Source: Lolliginicoccus suaedae (GTDB lineage Bacteria; Actinomycetota; Actinomycetes; Mycobacteriales; Mycobacteriaceae). From it: a stretch of 64,000 bases of DNA. The stretch spans positions 1-64,000 of the forward strand of contig NZ_VSSO01000001.1 of assembly GCF_008312885.1 (NCBI RefSeq), written 5' to 3'. The notes beneath the pieces are model-generated. The model ran no database searches and was not told the DNA's origin. It worked only from the letters and a program-made list of their open reading frames with translations. How positions within the stretch are numbered: position 1 is the stretch's first letter; each line of letters starts with the position of its first letter. Below are positions 8,705-17,577 of this stretch, one piece after another. The translations under genes were made by a program, and so were the position numbers.

Positions 8705-10045
8705 CTAGGGATGCCCGCATGCCGGCAGCCCGCCGCGGAATCCTTTCCCGAAGGCGTCGATGCGCGCTATCCCGACGGGGATGGCGGCGGCGACCAGGGA
8801 GTTGAGGGCGGGGTCGAGCAGGGCGGTGATCGCCTCGTCGAGGTCGCCGGGGGAGAGGTAGATCCTGCCCGTTTCCTCGCGCGCGGTGGCGGCGGCCCAC
8901 GCCCCGTTCAGGCACAGTGCGCGCTCCACGGCTGTGGCACCGAGGTCGTTCGATGCTTCCTTGGCCAGGATCGCATGCAGCGCGATGATGCTGAACGCGC
9001 TGAAGTCACCGTGTGGCCTGGCAGTGTCGCGGGCCTCGGCGCCCTGCCGGAGATGAGGCAGGTCGAGCTCAAGATAGTTGGTGCTGGCGCAGTGCTCCAC
9101 GGGCGGCTGGAGCGAGCGGTCGGGGCAGTCGCTGGCCGGTTCAGTGGATATGGCTGGAGTCGTGGCCCACTCCAGGAACCCGGCGATCGAGGTGACCACG
9201 AGCCGTGCTGTTCCCTCGGTGACGGGCAGCTCGCCGCGGTCGAGGGCGTGCGCGTACTGGTCCGGCATCCCGGCTTGCCGATGCTCGATCGTGCGCGCGG
9301 TGATGCTGGCGCAGGCTTCCGTGCCCCCGTGCACGCCGAGGGCGAAGGCGTCGATGCGGTCGAACCCGGAGCCGTGCCGCGCTTCCCCGAGCGGGGAGGG
9401 GTCGCGCACCGAGAGCAGCGTGGCGAGCACCGCGTCGAGAGCATCGGTCGTGTTCATCCGGAACCGCGGTGATTCGTCCCGCATGACGCTGCCGAGGTAG
9501 GTACCGGCGAAGCAGTCGGCCTGCTGCTCCCAGAGCAGTGTCGCGCTGTCTGGGGGTGCGTTGTCGATCCCGGGAAGCCCGAGGTTGGCGCTGATGGCAT
9601 GGCCATACTCGTGGGCGAGGACGAGCACCCCGGCGAGCGGGCCGAGCTCGTCGATCAGCGCGGTGAACCGGTCAGTGCGATCCCAGCCGATGGTCCGGGA
9701 CGAGGGGCAGTAGGCTGCGACGCCGAGGCTGTCCGTCGGGGCGGCGCAGAACGTGTCGCTGGAGCTCCTCCCGTCGTATGGCGCGAAGGACAGGTCCGCC
9801 GGTTCCAGCTCGTCGGCCCAGAATTCACCGAGATCGGTGAGTGCCTGCGCGGCAAGCTGGTCAGCGGAGTCGTCGCTGGTCGGCCCCGTGAGCTCCACGG
9901 TGGGCGCGGGCGCGCTGGGGCGCAAGCCACTGGGCCCGTAGGTCACTGGCAGGGGAGCGGGCTCCTCGGTGGGGGTCGCGGTGCACGCAGTGGCGGCAAG
10001 GGCGCAGGCGGCCACCGCGGCGGTCCAGCGATCGATGCTAGCCAT
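8705..10045 (-). CDS. lipoprotein with neutral zinc metallopeptidase motif
   Basis: 446 residues. A lipobox LAATAC at residues 16-21 ends a short signal peptide, so the mature protein should be lipid-anchored outside the membrane. The zinc site HEYGH (in VLAHEYGHAISAN, about 146) and the downstream WEQQADCFAGTYLG give the HExxH...E arrangement of putative neutral zinc metallopeptidases. The region after the signal peptide is Pro/Thr rich. Its ATG overlaps the end of glgB by 8 nt, so translation is probably coupled. Target unknown. Confidence 0.85.
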   Translation of the reverse strand: MASIDRWTAAVAACALAATACTATPTEEPAPLPVTYGPSGLRPSAPAPTVELTGPTSDDSADQLAAQALTDLGEFWADELEPADLSFAPYDGRSSSDTFCAAPTDSLGVAAYCPSSRTIGWDRTDRFTALIDELGPLAGVLVLAHEYGHAISANLGLPGIDNAPPDSATLLWEQQADCFAGTYLGSVMRDESPRFRMNTTDALDAVLATLLSVRDPSPLGEARHGSGFDRIDAFALGVHGGTEACASITARTIEHRQAGMPDQYAHALDRGELPVTEGTARLVVTSIAGFLEWATTPAISTEPASDCPDRSLQPPVEHCASTNYLELDLPHLRQGAEARDTARPHGDFSAFSIIALHAILAKEASNDLGATAVERALCLNGAWAAATAREETGRIYLSPGDLDEAITALLDPALNSLVAAAIPVGIARIDAFGKGFRGGLPACGHP

Positions 10046-12293
10046 CGGGGGCTGGCCCGTCCCAGGCGAACCATATCGAGGTCAGCGCGGGAATGGTGAT
10101 CACCGCGCAGGCCTGGTGCCCGTGCCAGGGAGTTGGCAAGGCTTCGGTGGCGCCGAGGTTTCCCTGGCCGCTGCCGCCGTACTCGTTCCCTGCGGTATTG
10201 AGCACCTCGTTCCACCGGCCGGGCCTGGGCAGCCCGACCCGGTAGTGATCGAGATCGGTGCCGCCGTGGTTGGTGATGCAGGCGAGCAGGCTGTCCCCGC
10301 TCGCGCGGAGGAACGAGACGACGCTGTTGCGGGAGTCGGCCGCGTCGATCCAGGCGAACGATTCGGGTGTTCCCTCGGACCGCCACAGCGCGGGAACGCG
10401 TCGATAGAAGTAGTTGAGATCATCGACGAGCAGCTGGATGCCGCGGTGCAGGGGGCTGTCCGCGGAGCCGGTGGAGATCTCGAACCAGTCGAGGCCGCGC
10501 ATCTCGCTCCACTCCGCGGTCTGCGCGAACTCCTGGCCCATGAAGAGCAGCTTCTTGCCCGGGTGCGCCCACATCGCCGCGAGCAAGGAGCGCACGGTCG
10601 CTGCTCGCTCGCTGTCGGTGCCAGTGGCGCGGGACCACAGGGTGCCCTTGCCGTGGACTACCTCGTCGTGGCCGAGCGGCAGCACGAAGTGCTCGGTCTG
10701 GCTGCTCATCAGCGAGAACGTCACCTCGTTGTGGTGGTAGCCGCGATGCTCCGGCGCGCGGGCGTGGTAGCGCAGGACGTCGTTCATCCAGCGCATGTTC
10801 CACTTGAAGGTGAAGCCGAGCCCGCCGAGGCGCACGGACCGGGTCACGCCGGGCCAGGAGGTGGAGTCCTCGGCGATGGTGAGGCAGCCCGGCCCATGGT
10901 GCGCGACGCTGGTGGTGAGCTCGCGGAGGAACTCCACGGCATCGAGGTTCTCGCGCCCGCCGAGCTCGTTGGGCGTCCAGCCGCCGGGAGGCCGGGAGTA
11001 GTCGAGGTAGAGCATCGAGGCGACAGCATCCACGCGCAGCCCGTCGATGTGGAACTCGTCGATCCAATAGAGGGCGCTCGAGATGAGGAAGTTGCGCACT
11101 TGCGGCTTGGACCAGTCGAAGATGTAGGTGCCCCAGTCGGGGTGCTCGCCGCGCTGCGGGTCGGGATGCTCGTACAGCGTGGTCCCGTCGAACCGGGCGA
11201 GGGCCCATTCGTCTCGGGGGAAGTGGGCGGGCACCCAGTCCAGGATCACTCCGATGCCTGCGGCGTGGCAGGCGTCGATGAGGTAGCGGAGGTCGTCGGC
11301 GGTGCCGTGCCGGGGAGTGGGCGCGTAGTAGGAGGTGACCTGGTAGCCCCAGGAGCCGCCGTATGGGTGCCCGGCGAGTGGCAGGAACTCGATGTGGGTG
11401 AAGCCGCGCGCCCGGGCGTAGGGCACGAGCACGTCGGCGAGATCCCGGAACGTGGCCGCGCCCTCGGCGAGCTCGCGGGACCAGGATGCCGCGTGCACCT
11501 CGTAGATGCTGATCGGCTCGCGGGTCCAATCGGTGCGGGAGCGGGCGGCGAGCCAGTCCGCGTCGCTCCACTCGTGCGTTGATGGCTCCGCGATGCGGGA
11601 GGCGGTATGGGGCGGCACCTCCGTCTCGCGCGCGAGGGGGTCCGCTTTCTCGTGGACCTGCCCGTCGCGGCCATGGATGTGGAACTTGTAGAGTTCGCCG
11701 GGCTGCGCGGACGGCACCAGCACGTCCCAGGCCCCGCCATCGAGGCGACGCATCGGGAAGGTCCGGCCCGACCAGCGATCGAAATCGCCCGTCACTGTGA
11801 CGCCGGCAGCGTGGGGCGCCCAGACGGTGAACGCGATGCCGTTGATGCCGTCGATGGTCGCCGGCCGTGCACCGAAGTCCTCCCACAGGCGCGGGCAGCG
11901 TCCTTCGGTGAACGCGGCGAGGGTCGGCCCCGTGGTCGCCGGTGCGAGCCGGTAACCGTCGGCGGTGGTGTGCTCGCCGTCGGCGTAGCGCGCCGTGACG
12001 AGGTAGTCGAGCAGCCCGGCGTCGACACCATCGGGCAGGTCGGTGACGAAGATCCCGTCGCCCTCGGCGTCGAGGCGGATGGGGCCTCCTCCGGGAAGAG
12101 CAGGGCCGACCAGCTCCGCCTCCAGCGCGTAGGGGCGCAGTACCCGGATCGTGCTGCCGTGCGGTCCCAGGATCGCGTGCGGGTCAGGGTGCCGGCCCCG
12201 CAGGAGCTGCTCGAGCTCGGCAGGGCCCAGCGGCGCGCGCGGCACCCGGCACGCCCTGGGATCGTTCTGCGGCATGCCCGGGGGAACCCTCAT
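10038..12293 (-). CDS. glgB: 1,4-alpha-glucan branching enzyme
   Basis: About 751 residues. Adds alpha-1,6 branches to glycogen and capsular glucan. An N-terminal beta-sandwich (LLRGRHPDPHAILGPH near residue 25) precedes a CBM48 domain and the GH13 barrel. Catalytic residues are visible: the nucleophile Asp in GLRVDAVASM, the acid Glu in IAEDST, and the transition-state His-Asp in GHDEVVHGKGTLW. The start at 12293 gives MRVPPG before MPQNDPRAC; the ATG at 12275 is an equal alternative. M. tuberculosis has glgE immediately upstream (Rv1327c); here glgE is absent and an unrelated ABC gene faces away instead. Confidence 0.93.
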   Translation of the reverse strand: MRVPPGMPQNDPRACRVPRAPLGPAELEQLLRGRHPDPHAILGPHGSTIRVLRPYALEAELVGPALPGGGPIRLDAEGDGIFVTDLPDGVDAGLLDYLVTARYADGEHTTADGYRLAPATTGPTLAAFTEGRCPRLWEDFGARPATIDGINGIAFTVWAPHAAGVTVTGDFDRWSGRTFPMRRLDGGAWDVLVPSAQPGELYKFHIHGRDGQVHEKADPLARETEVPPHTASRIAEPSTHEWSDADWLAARSRTDWTREPISIYEVHAASWSRELAEGAATFRDLADVLVPYARARGFTHIEFLPLAGHPYGGSWGYQVTSYYAPTPRHGTADDLRYLIDACHAAGIGVILDWVPAHFPRDEWALARFDGTTLYEHPDPQRGEHPDWGTYIFDWSKPQVRNFLISSALYWIDEFHIDGLRVDAVASMLYLDYSRPPGGWTPNELGGRENLDAVEFLRELTTSVAHHGPGCLTIAEDSTSWPGVTRSVRLGGLGFTFKWNMRWMNDVLRYHARAPEHRGYHHNEVTFSLMSSQTEHFVLPLGHDEVVHGKGTLWSRATGTDSERAATVRSLLAAMWAHPGKKLLFMGQEFAQTAEWSEMRGLDWFEISTGSADSPLHRGIQLLVDDLNYFYRRVPALWRSEGTPESFAWIDAADSRNSVVSFLRASGDSLLACITNHGGTDLDHYRVGLPRPGRWNEVLNTAGNEYGGSGQGNLGATEALPTPWHGHQACAVITIPALTSIWFAWDGPAPDG

Positions 12294-12454
12294 GGCCTGC
12301 CCCGATCGGTGGTCCGCACCCATCCAGTGTGCCAGCCAGGTGCCGTCCTGCGGGAGCAGGGCCGGGCCTGGGCGACCTTCCCCGCTCGCTGGGCTTTCCG
12401 ACACACGGGGGGCCTGGCGTGTGGGCGGGGCGGATGTGGGCCAAGATGGTAGCC

Positions 12455-13267
12455 GTGGGTGAACCGAATCCTGACCTGTTGCTCGAGTTCGATGGCGTGC
12501 TGCTCCGCCGCGGCCGCAATACCCTCGTGGGGCCCGTTGATTGGCGGGTAGCCCCGGGCGAGCGGTGGGTGGTGCTCGGCCCGAATGGCGCTGGCAAGAC
12601 GTCCTTGCTGCGGATCGCTGCCGCCGAGCTGCATCCGACGGCGGGCGAGGCACACTTGCTGGGCGAGACGCTGGGGCATACCGATGTGTCGGAGCTGCGT
12701 CCGCGGATCGGCTTGTCCTCGGCAGCCTTGGCCCAGCGTGTCCCCGCCGAGGAGTCGGTCGCGGACCTCGTCGTGTCCGCGGCCTACGCGGTGCTCGGTC
12801 GCTGGCGGGAGGACTATGACGAGATCGACCACGAGCGCGCCCGCGAGATGCTCGCAGCAGTGGGGGCGGATCACCTCATCGACCGCACCTACGGCACGCT
12901 GTCGGAGGGGGAGCGCAAGCGCGTGCTGATCGCCCGGTCCCTGATGACCGATCCCGAGCTGCTGCTGCTCGATGAGCCCGCTGCAGGCCTGGACCTCGGT
13001 GGCCGCGAGGATCTCGTGGCTCGCCTCGCCGAGCTCGCGGCCGACGATGCGGCACCGGGCATCGTCCTGATCACCCACCACGTGGAGGAGATCCCGCCCG
13101 GGTTCACGCATGCGTTGCTGCTCCGGGAGGGGCGCGCGGTGGCGCAGGGCCCGCTCGAGGAGACCATCACCGCGGAGAACCTGTCCGAGGCGTTCGATCA
13201 GCCGATCAGCCTGACGGTGGAGCACGGCCGGTTCTTCGCCCGCCGCACGGCACCGCACCAGCGCTGA
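12455..13267 (+). CDS. ABC transporter ATP-binding protein
   Basis: About 270 residues, a single stand-alone ATPase domain. Walker A is GPNGAGKTS (about 46), the signature is TLSEGERKRV, Walker B is LLLLDEPAAGLD, and the H-loop is LITHHVEEIP. The TLSEGERKR signature and THHVEEI end are typical of the YlmA/Rv3041c type, whose transport partner is unknown. No permease gene is adjacent. The start is uncertain: GTG at 12455 lies 7 nt after CAAGAT (leaderless spacing), while an in-frame ATG lies at 12446. It heads the block that matches M. tuberculosis Rv3041c onward. Confidence 0.88.
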   Translation: MGEPNPDLLLEFDGVLLRRGRNTLVGPVDWRVAPGERWVVLGPNGAGKTSLLRIAAAELHPTAGEAHLLGETLGHTDVSELRPRIGLSSAALAQRVPAEESVADLVVSAAYAVLGRWREDYDEIDHERAREMLAAVGADHLIDRTYGTLSEGERKRVLIARSLMTDPELLLLDEPAAGLDLGGREDLVARLAELAADDAAPGIVLITHHVEEIPPGFTHALLLREGRAVAQGPLEETITAENLSEAFDQPISLTVEHGRFFARRTAPHQR

Positions 13268-13302
13268 TCGGGAAGCGCGGCAGGACAGGGTAGCCTTCCA
13301 GC

Positions 13303-14082
13303 ATGGCTGAATACGTCTCCCTCGAAGTGTCCGATGGTATCGGGACCATCAGGCTTGCCCGCCCGCCCATGAACGCGCTCAACCGGCAGGTGCAGGGCGA
13401 GCTGCAGGAAGTCGCCCGCGAGGCCACGCGCCGCGCCGACGTCCATGCGGTGATCGTCTACGGCGGCGAGAAGGTCTTCGCCGCGGGCGCGGACGTCAAG
13501 GAGATGGCGGGCATGTCCTTCGCGGAGATGTCGGAAGCCATCGGTGACCTGCAGGCCGGGCTCGGAGCCATCGCTACCATCCCCAAGCCCACCGTGGCAG
13601 CGGTCACCGGCTACGCGCTCGGCGGCGGCCTCGAGGTGGCGCTGGGCGCGGATCGTCGCATCGTGGGTGACAACGCCAAGCTGGGCGTGCCGGAGATCCT
13701 GCTCGGCGTGATCCCCGGCGGCGGCGGGACGCAGCGGCTCGCGCGGCTGGTCGGCCCGGCCCGCGCCAAGGACATGGTCTTCACCGGTCGTTTCGTCGGC
13801 GCGGAGGAAGCGCTCGCCATCGGGCTCGTTGACGAGGTCGTCGCGCCCGACGAGGTGTACAACGCGGCACGCGCCTGGGCAGGGCGGTTCGTGGGCGCGG
13901 CGGGCCGCGCGCTGGCCGCGGCGAAGGCATCGATCGATCAGGGGCTCGATACCGATCTCGGCACCGGCCTGGCCATCGAGCGGCACCTGTTCGCTTCCCT
14001 GTTCGCCACCGAGGACCGCACCATCGGGATGGAATCGTTTGTCGAGAACGGCCCCGGTAAGGCAAAGTTCACCGGCAAGTAG
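13303..14082 (+). CDS. echA17: enoyl-CoA hydratase/isomerase
   Basis: 259 residues, crotonase family, hydrating 2-enoyl-CoA in beta-oxidation. The oxyanion-hole segment GYALGGGLEVALGADRR carries the first catalytic Glu, and VPEILLGVIPGGGGTQRL the second, so a true hydratase is likely and not merely an isomerase. TAGCCT (13291-13296) ends 6 nt before the ATG, so probably leaderless. It corresponds by position to M. tuberculosis echA17 (Rv3039c), between Rv3041c and the methyltransferase Rv3038c. The symbol rests on synteny. Confidence 0.88.
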   Translation: MAEYVSLEVSDGIGTIRLARPPMNALNRQVQGELQEVAREATRRADVHAVIVYGGEKVFAAGADVKEMAGMSFAEMSEAIGDLQAGLGAIATIPKPTVAAVTGYALGGGLEVALGADRRIVGDNAKLGVPEILLGVIPGGGGTQRLARLVGPARAKDMVFTGRFVGAEEALAIGLVDEVVAPDEVYNAARAWAGRFVGAAGRALAAAKASIDQGLDTDLGTGLAIERHLFASLFATEDRTIGMESFVENGPGKAKFTGK

Positions 14083-14137
14083 CACCGGCACGAGCCGCGC
14101 CAGGACGACCATCTCCACGAGACAAGCAGGAAAGATC

Positions 14138-15154
14138 ATGACAATGACTTCGAACGAGCCCACCCCGGCCGACGCGCGCGTCGAGGATCCCGCGCCCCGG
14201 CCGCACGCCACGGCGGAGGAAGTGGCGGCCGCCTTCGAGGACACCAAGCTCGCCCAGGTGCTCTACCACGACTGGGAAGCGGAGACCTACGACGAGAAGT
14301 GGTCCATCTCCTACGACGAGCGGTGCGTCTCCTACGCGCGGGGCCGCTTCGAGGCCATCGCCGGCGAGGACCAGCCACTGCCCTACGAGCGCGCGCTCGA
14401 GCTTGGCTGCGGCACCGGGTTCTTCCTCCTCAACCTCATGCAGGCCGGGGTCGCCCGCGCCGGCTCGGTGACCGACCTCTCGCCCGGAATGGTGAAGGTC
14501 GCGCTGCGCAACGCCGAGAACCTTGGCCTCGACGTCGATGGTCGCGTCGCCGACGCCGAGCGCATCCCGTATGACGACAACACCTTCGACCTCGTCGTGG
14601 GCCATGCGGTGCTGCACCACATCCCCGACGTGGAGCAGTCGCTGCGCGAGGTGCTGCGCGTGCTCAAGCCCGGCGGCCGGTTCGTCTTCGCCGGCGAGCC
14701 CACCACCGTGGGCAACCTCTATGCCCGCAGGCTCGGCCAGTTGACGTGGTACGCCACCACCAACATCACGAAGCTGCCGTCGCTGCAAGCATGGCGCCGC
14801 CCGCAGGCCGAGCTCGACGAGTCCTCTCGCGCTGCCGCCCTCGAGGCTGTCGTGGACCTGCACACCTTCGAGCCGCGCAAGCTCGAGCGGACAGCCCGCA
14901 ACGCCGGGGCTGTCGAGGTCAAGGCCCGCACCGAGGAGTTCGCCGCGGCCCTGTTCGGCTGGCCCGTGCGCACCTTCGAGGCTGCCGTGCCCGCCGACAA
15001 GCTCAGCCTGCAGTGGCGGCTGTTCGCCTACCAGGCGTGGCAGAAGCTCAGCTGGCTCGACGAGACTGTCATGCGGCGCGTCGTTCCTCGCGGGTTCTTC
15101 TACAACGCCATGATCACCGGCGTGAAGCCCGCGCCCGCCTCCGCGGCCGACTAG
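14138..15154 (+). CDS. class I SAM-dependent methyltransferase (Rv3038c-like)
   Basis: 338 residues. The SAM site is ALELGCGTGFFLLNL (about 90), followed by the acidic VTDLSPGM and the post-motif VVGHAVLHHIPDVEQSLREVLRVLKPGGRFVFAGEP. The second half (about 190-338) is specific to this family, Trp/Phe rich, and may select the substrate. The ATG at 14138 follows AGGAAAG and opens MTMTSNEPTP. Gene order places it as the counterpart of Rv3038c. Substrate unknown; proximity to the polymethylated-glucan genes makes a sugar or lipid acceptor possible but unproven. Confidence 0.8.
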   Translation: MTMTSNEPTPADARVEDPAPRPHATAEEVAAAFEDTKLAQVLYHDWEAETYDEKWSISYDERCVSYARGRFEAIAGEDQPLPYERALELGCGTGFFLLNLMQAGVARAGSVTDLSPGMVKVALRNAENLGLDVDGRVADAERIPYDDNTFDLVVGHAVLHHIPDVEQSLREVLRVLKPGGRFVFAGEPTTVGNLYARRLGQLTWYATTNITKLPSLQAWRRPQAELDESSRAAALEAVVDLHTFEPRKLERTARNAGAVEVKARTEEFAAALFGWPVRTFEAAVPADKLSLQWRLFAYQAWQKLSWLDETVMRRVVPRGFFYNAMITGVKPAPASAAD

Positions 15155-15167
15155 CCCTCGCGGCATC

Positions 15168-16337
15168 GTGGCCTACGAGTTCACCCTTGATGATGTCGAG
15201 TTCCTCCGTTCCCCGCGCGGGACGGAGGAACTCGACCTCGTTGACCACATGCCACTGTCCGACCAGACCCTGGTCCGCGACATCACCGCTGCCAGGGAAC
15301 GGCATGGTGACCGCGCCGGGGCGCTGATCGAGACGATCCGCCTGCGCCGCCGCGCCCGCGTCAAGCTCGACGTCGACCGGCCATGGCTGCTCACTGCCGA
15401 TGCCCTCGAGCAGGCGACGCCCGCCCCTGTCGCCCGGCATCGAGCCCAGCGGCTGCGGGGCCTCGACATCCACGATGTGACGTGCTCCATCGGAGCGGAC
15501 CTTTCCGTGCTCGCCGAGCATGGCGGGAGGGTCATCGGCAGCGACATCGATCCCGTCCGTGCAGCCATGGCAGCGCACAACGCACCGGATGCGCTGGTAG
15601 TCCGCGCGGACGCGCTCGTGCCGTGCAGCCGCGATGCTGTGGTGGTCGCTGATCCCGCCCGGCGGGCGGACGGCCGCCGCACCCATGATCCGAGCAAGCT
15701 CGTGCCGCCGCTGCCCGATCTGCTCGCCGCCCACGCGAACCGGCACCTCGTGGTGAAATGCGCGCCCGGGATCGACTATGACGCGCTCGGCTGGCCCGGC
15801 GAGGTGGAGGTCGTCTCGCTCGACGGTGGTGTCCGGGAGACGTCGCTCTGGTCGCCCGGCCTCGCGGGAACAGGAGTCTCGCGCCGCGCAACGATCCTCC
15901 GCACCGATGGGGCAGGGGACACGATCACCGATGCCGAGCCCGATGGCATCCCCGAGCGTCCCGAGGGCGAATGGATCATCGACCCTGATGGTGCCATCGT
16001 GCGGGCAGGGCTCGTGCGCCACTATGCCGCGCGGGAGGGCCTCTGGCAGCTCGATCCGCGCATCGCCTACCTGACGGGGGATCATCGCCCGACTGGCACG
16101 CGCGGGCACCGCATACTCGCGCGGACGCCGTTCCGGGAGAAGCCCCTGCGCGCACTACTGCGCCACCACGACTGCGGATCGCTGGAGATCCTCGCTCGCG
16201 GCGTGCGCATCGATCCGGATGCGCTGCGGCGCCGACTCAAGCCCACCGGCACACGGTCGCTGAGCGTTGTCATCGTGCGCATCGGCGACAGCCCCGAGGC
16301 GTTCGTGTGCGAACCAGTGGCCGCGACCGCTCGATAG
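15168..16337 (+). CDS. THUMP-like SAM-dependent methyltransferase (Rv3037c-like)
   Basis: 389 residues. A Rossmann SAM-binding core is centred on VTCSIGADLSVLAEHGGRVIG and SDIDPVRAAMAAHN (about 105-145), with VVVADPARRADGRR as the catalytic-loop region. The C-terminal 90 residues form a basic THUMP-like domain. Such proteins resemble RNA methyltransferases, yet the M. tuberculosis counterpart Rv3037c has been grouped with methylglucose lipopolysaccharide genes. GTG start at 15168, 13 nt after the preceding methyltransferase, so the two are co-transcribed. Whether the target is RNA or glycan cannot be told from the sequence. Confidence 0.75.
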   Translation: MAYEFTLDDVEFLRSPRGTEELDLVDHMPLSDQTLVRDITAARERHGDRAGALIETIRLRRRARVKLDVDRPWLLTADALEQATPAPVARHRAQRLRGLDIHDVTCSIGADLSVLAEHGGRVIGSDIDPVRAAMAAHNAPDALVVRADALVPCSRDAVVVADPARRADGRRTHDPSKLVPPLPDLLAAHANRHLVVKCAPGIDYDALGWPGEVEVVSLDGGVRETSLWSPGLAGTGVSRRATILRTDGAGDTITDAEPDGIPERPEGEWIIDPDGAIVRAGLVRHYAAREGLWQLDPRIAYLTGDHRPTGTRGHRILARTPFREKPLRALLRHHDCGSLEILARGVRIDPDALRRRLKPTGTRSLSVVIVRIGDSPEAFVCEPVAATAR

Positions 16338-16357
16338 CGACCACTCCCTCGCGGCGG

Positions 16358-16381
16358 CCCACTAGACACTGCCCACTAGAC
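16358..16381. repeat. tandem CCCACTAGAC boxes upstream of ald
   Basis: CCCACTAGAC occurs at 16358-16367 and again at 16372-16381, a 14-nt period. Each copy contains a TAGACA or TAGACT hexamer that could serve as a -10 element, giving two closely spaced possible starts for ald. Confidence 0.4.
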
Positions 16382-16399
16382 TGGGAGGGCAAGGAGGCG

Positions 16400-17515
16400 A
16401 TGGCCGTGCTCATTGGAGTCCCTGCCGAGGTGAAGAGCGGCGAGCATCGGGTGGCTCTCACCCCCGACGCGGTCCGCGAGCTGGTGGAAGCCGGCCACGA
16501 GGTGCGCATCGAGGCGGGCGCGGGCACCGGGTCGTCGTTCCCCGACACTGATTACGAGAATGCGGGCGCCACGCTGTGCGACGCCAGTGACGCCTGGGCC
16601 GCCGCGCTCGTCATCAAGGTCAAGGAGCCCCAGCCGAGCGAGCACGACTACCTCAGGCCCGATCTGCTCCTGTTCACCTACCTGCATCTCGCTGCGACGA
16701 GGGAATGCACCGAAGCGCTCGTCGACAGCGGCTGCACCGCCATCGCGTACGAGACGGTCGAGTCACACGATGGAGGGTTGCCGCTGCTCGCGCCGATGAG
16801 CCTGATCGCTGGCCGGCTCGCCACCCAGGTGGGTGCCTGGGCACTGCAGAAGGCCAACGGGGGCAGGGGAGTGCTGCTCGGCGGCATCGCCGGGGTGCCC
16901 CTCGCCGATGTGGTGGTGATCGGCGCCGGAGCCGCGGGAAGCCAGGCCGTCGATGTCGCGGTGGGCATGGGCGCGCACGTCACGGCGCTGGATGTGAGCA
17001 CGAGGCCGTTGCGCGGGCTCGTCACTCGCTACGGCAACCGGGTCCGCACCATCACGGCCACCGCTGGGGCTCTGGAGGCGGCGGTCCGGGCCGCGGACCT
17101 CGTCATCGGTGCGGTCCTGGTGCGCGGAGCGCGAGCACCGCGACTGGTGAGCAATGATCTCGTCGCGCGAATGCGCCGTGGCAGCGTGCTCGTCGACATT
17201 GCCGTCGATCAGGGCGGCTGCTTCGAGGACACCCGCCCCACCACGCATGATGACCCGCTCTACAGCGTGCACCGATCCCGCTTCTACGCGGTGGCGAACA
17301 TGCCCGCTGCAGTGCCCCGGACCTCCACGTTCGCCCTCGTGGACGCTACGCTGCCCTACATCAAGGCCATCGCGGCGAACGGATGGAGGGAAGCGTGCCG
17401 GGCCGATCAGGGCCTGGCCCAGGGCGTGAACGTCACGGCGGGCGCGATCACCTGCGCGCCGGTCGCCCGAGCGCATGGGCTGAGGCACGTCCCGCTGGAG
17501 CTCGACGCCACCTGA
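16400..17515 (+). CDS. ald: alanine dehydrogenase
   Basis: 371 residues, standard for the NAD-dependent enzyme that converts L-alanine to pyruvate and ammonium. The N-terminus IGVPAEVKSGEHRVALTP is diagnostic, with the substrate-binding Arg and Lys. The catalytic His is in FTYLHLAATRE, and the NAD Rossmann loop is GAGAAGSQAVDVAVGMGA (about 172). RSRFYAVANMPAAVPRTSTFAL is the family's C-terminal signature. AAGGAGG ends 2 nt before the ATG. In M. tuberculosis ald lies elsewhere (Rv2780), so this is a local difference within an otherwise conserved order. Confidence 0.93.
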   Translation: MAVLIGVPAEVKSGEHRVALTPDAVRELVEAGHEVRIEAGAGTGSSFPDTDYENAGATLCDASDAWAAALVIKVKEPQPSEHDYLRPDLLLFTYLHLAATRECTEALVDSGCTAIAYETVESHDGGLPLLAPMSLIAGRLATQVGAWALQKANGGRGVLLGGIAGVPLADVVVIGAGAAGSQAVDVAVGMGAHVTALDVSTRPLRGLVTRYGNRVRTITATAGALEAAVRAADLVIGAVLVRGARAPRLVSNDLVARMRRGSVLVDIAVDQGGCFEDTRPTTHDDPLYSVHRSRFYAVANMPAAVPRTSTFALVDATLPYIKAIAANGWREACRADQGLAQGVNVTAGAITCAPVARAHGLRHVPLELDAT

Positions 17516-17563
17516 ACCGGGCGGATCCGGCGAGTGCGGTATGGCTTCCCAACGGTCACGCCG

Positions 17564-17569
17564 TAGGCT
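17564..17569 (+). promoter_or_regulatory. -10 element TAGGCT, leaderless acyltransferase mRNA
   Basis: TAGGCT ends 8 nt before the ATG at 17578, the leaderless spacing seen repeatedly here. No purine-rich ribosome site is present. Confidence 0.5.
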
Positions 17570-17577
17570 TGCATGCC

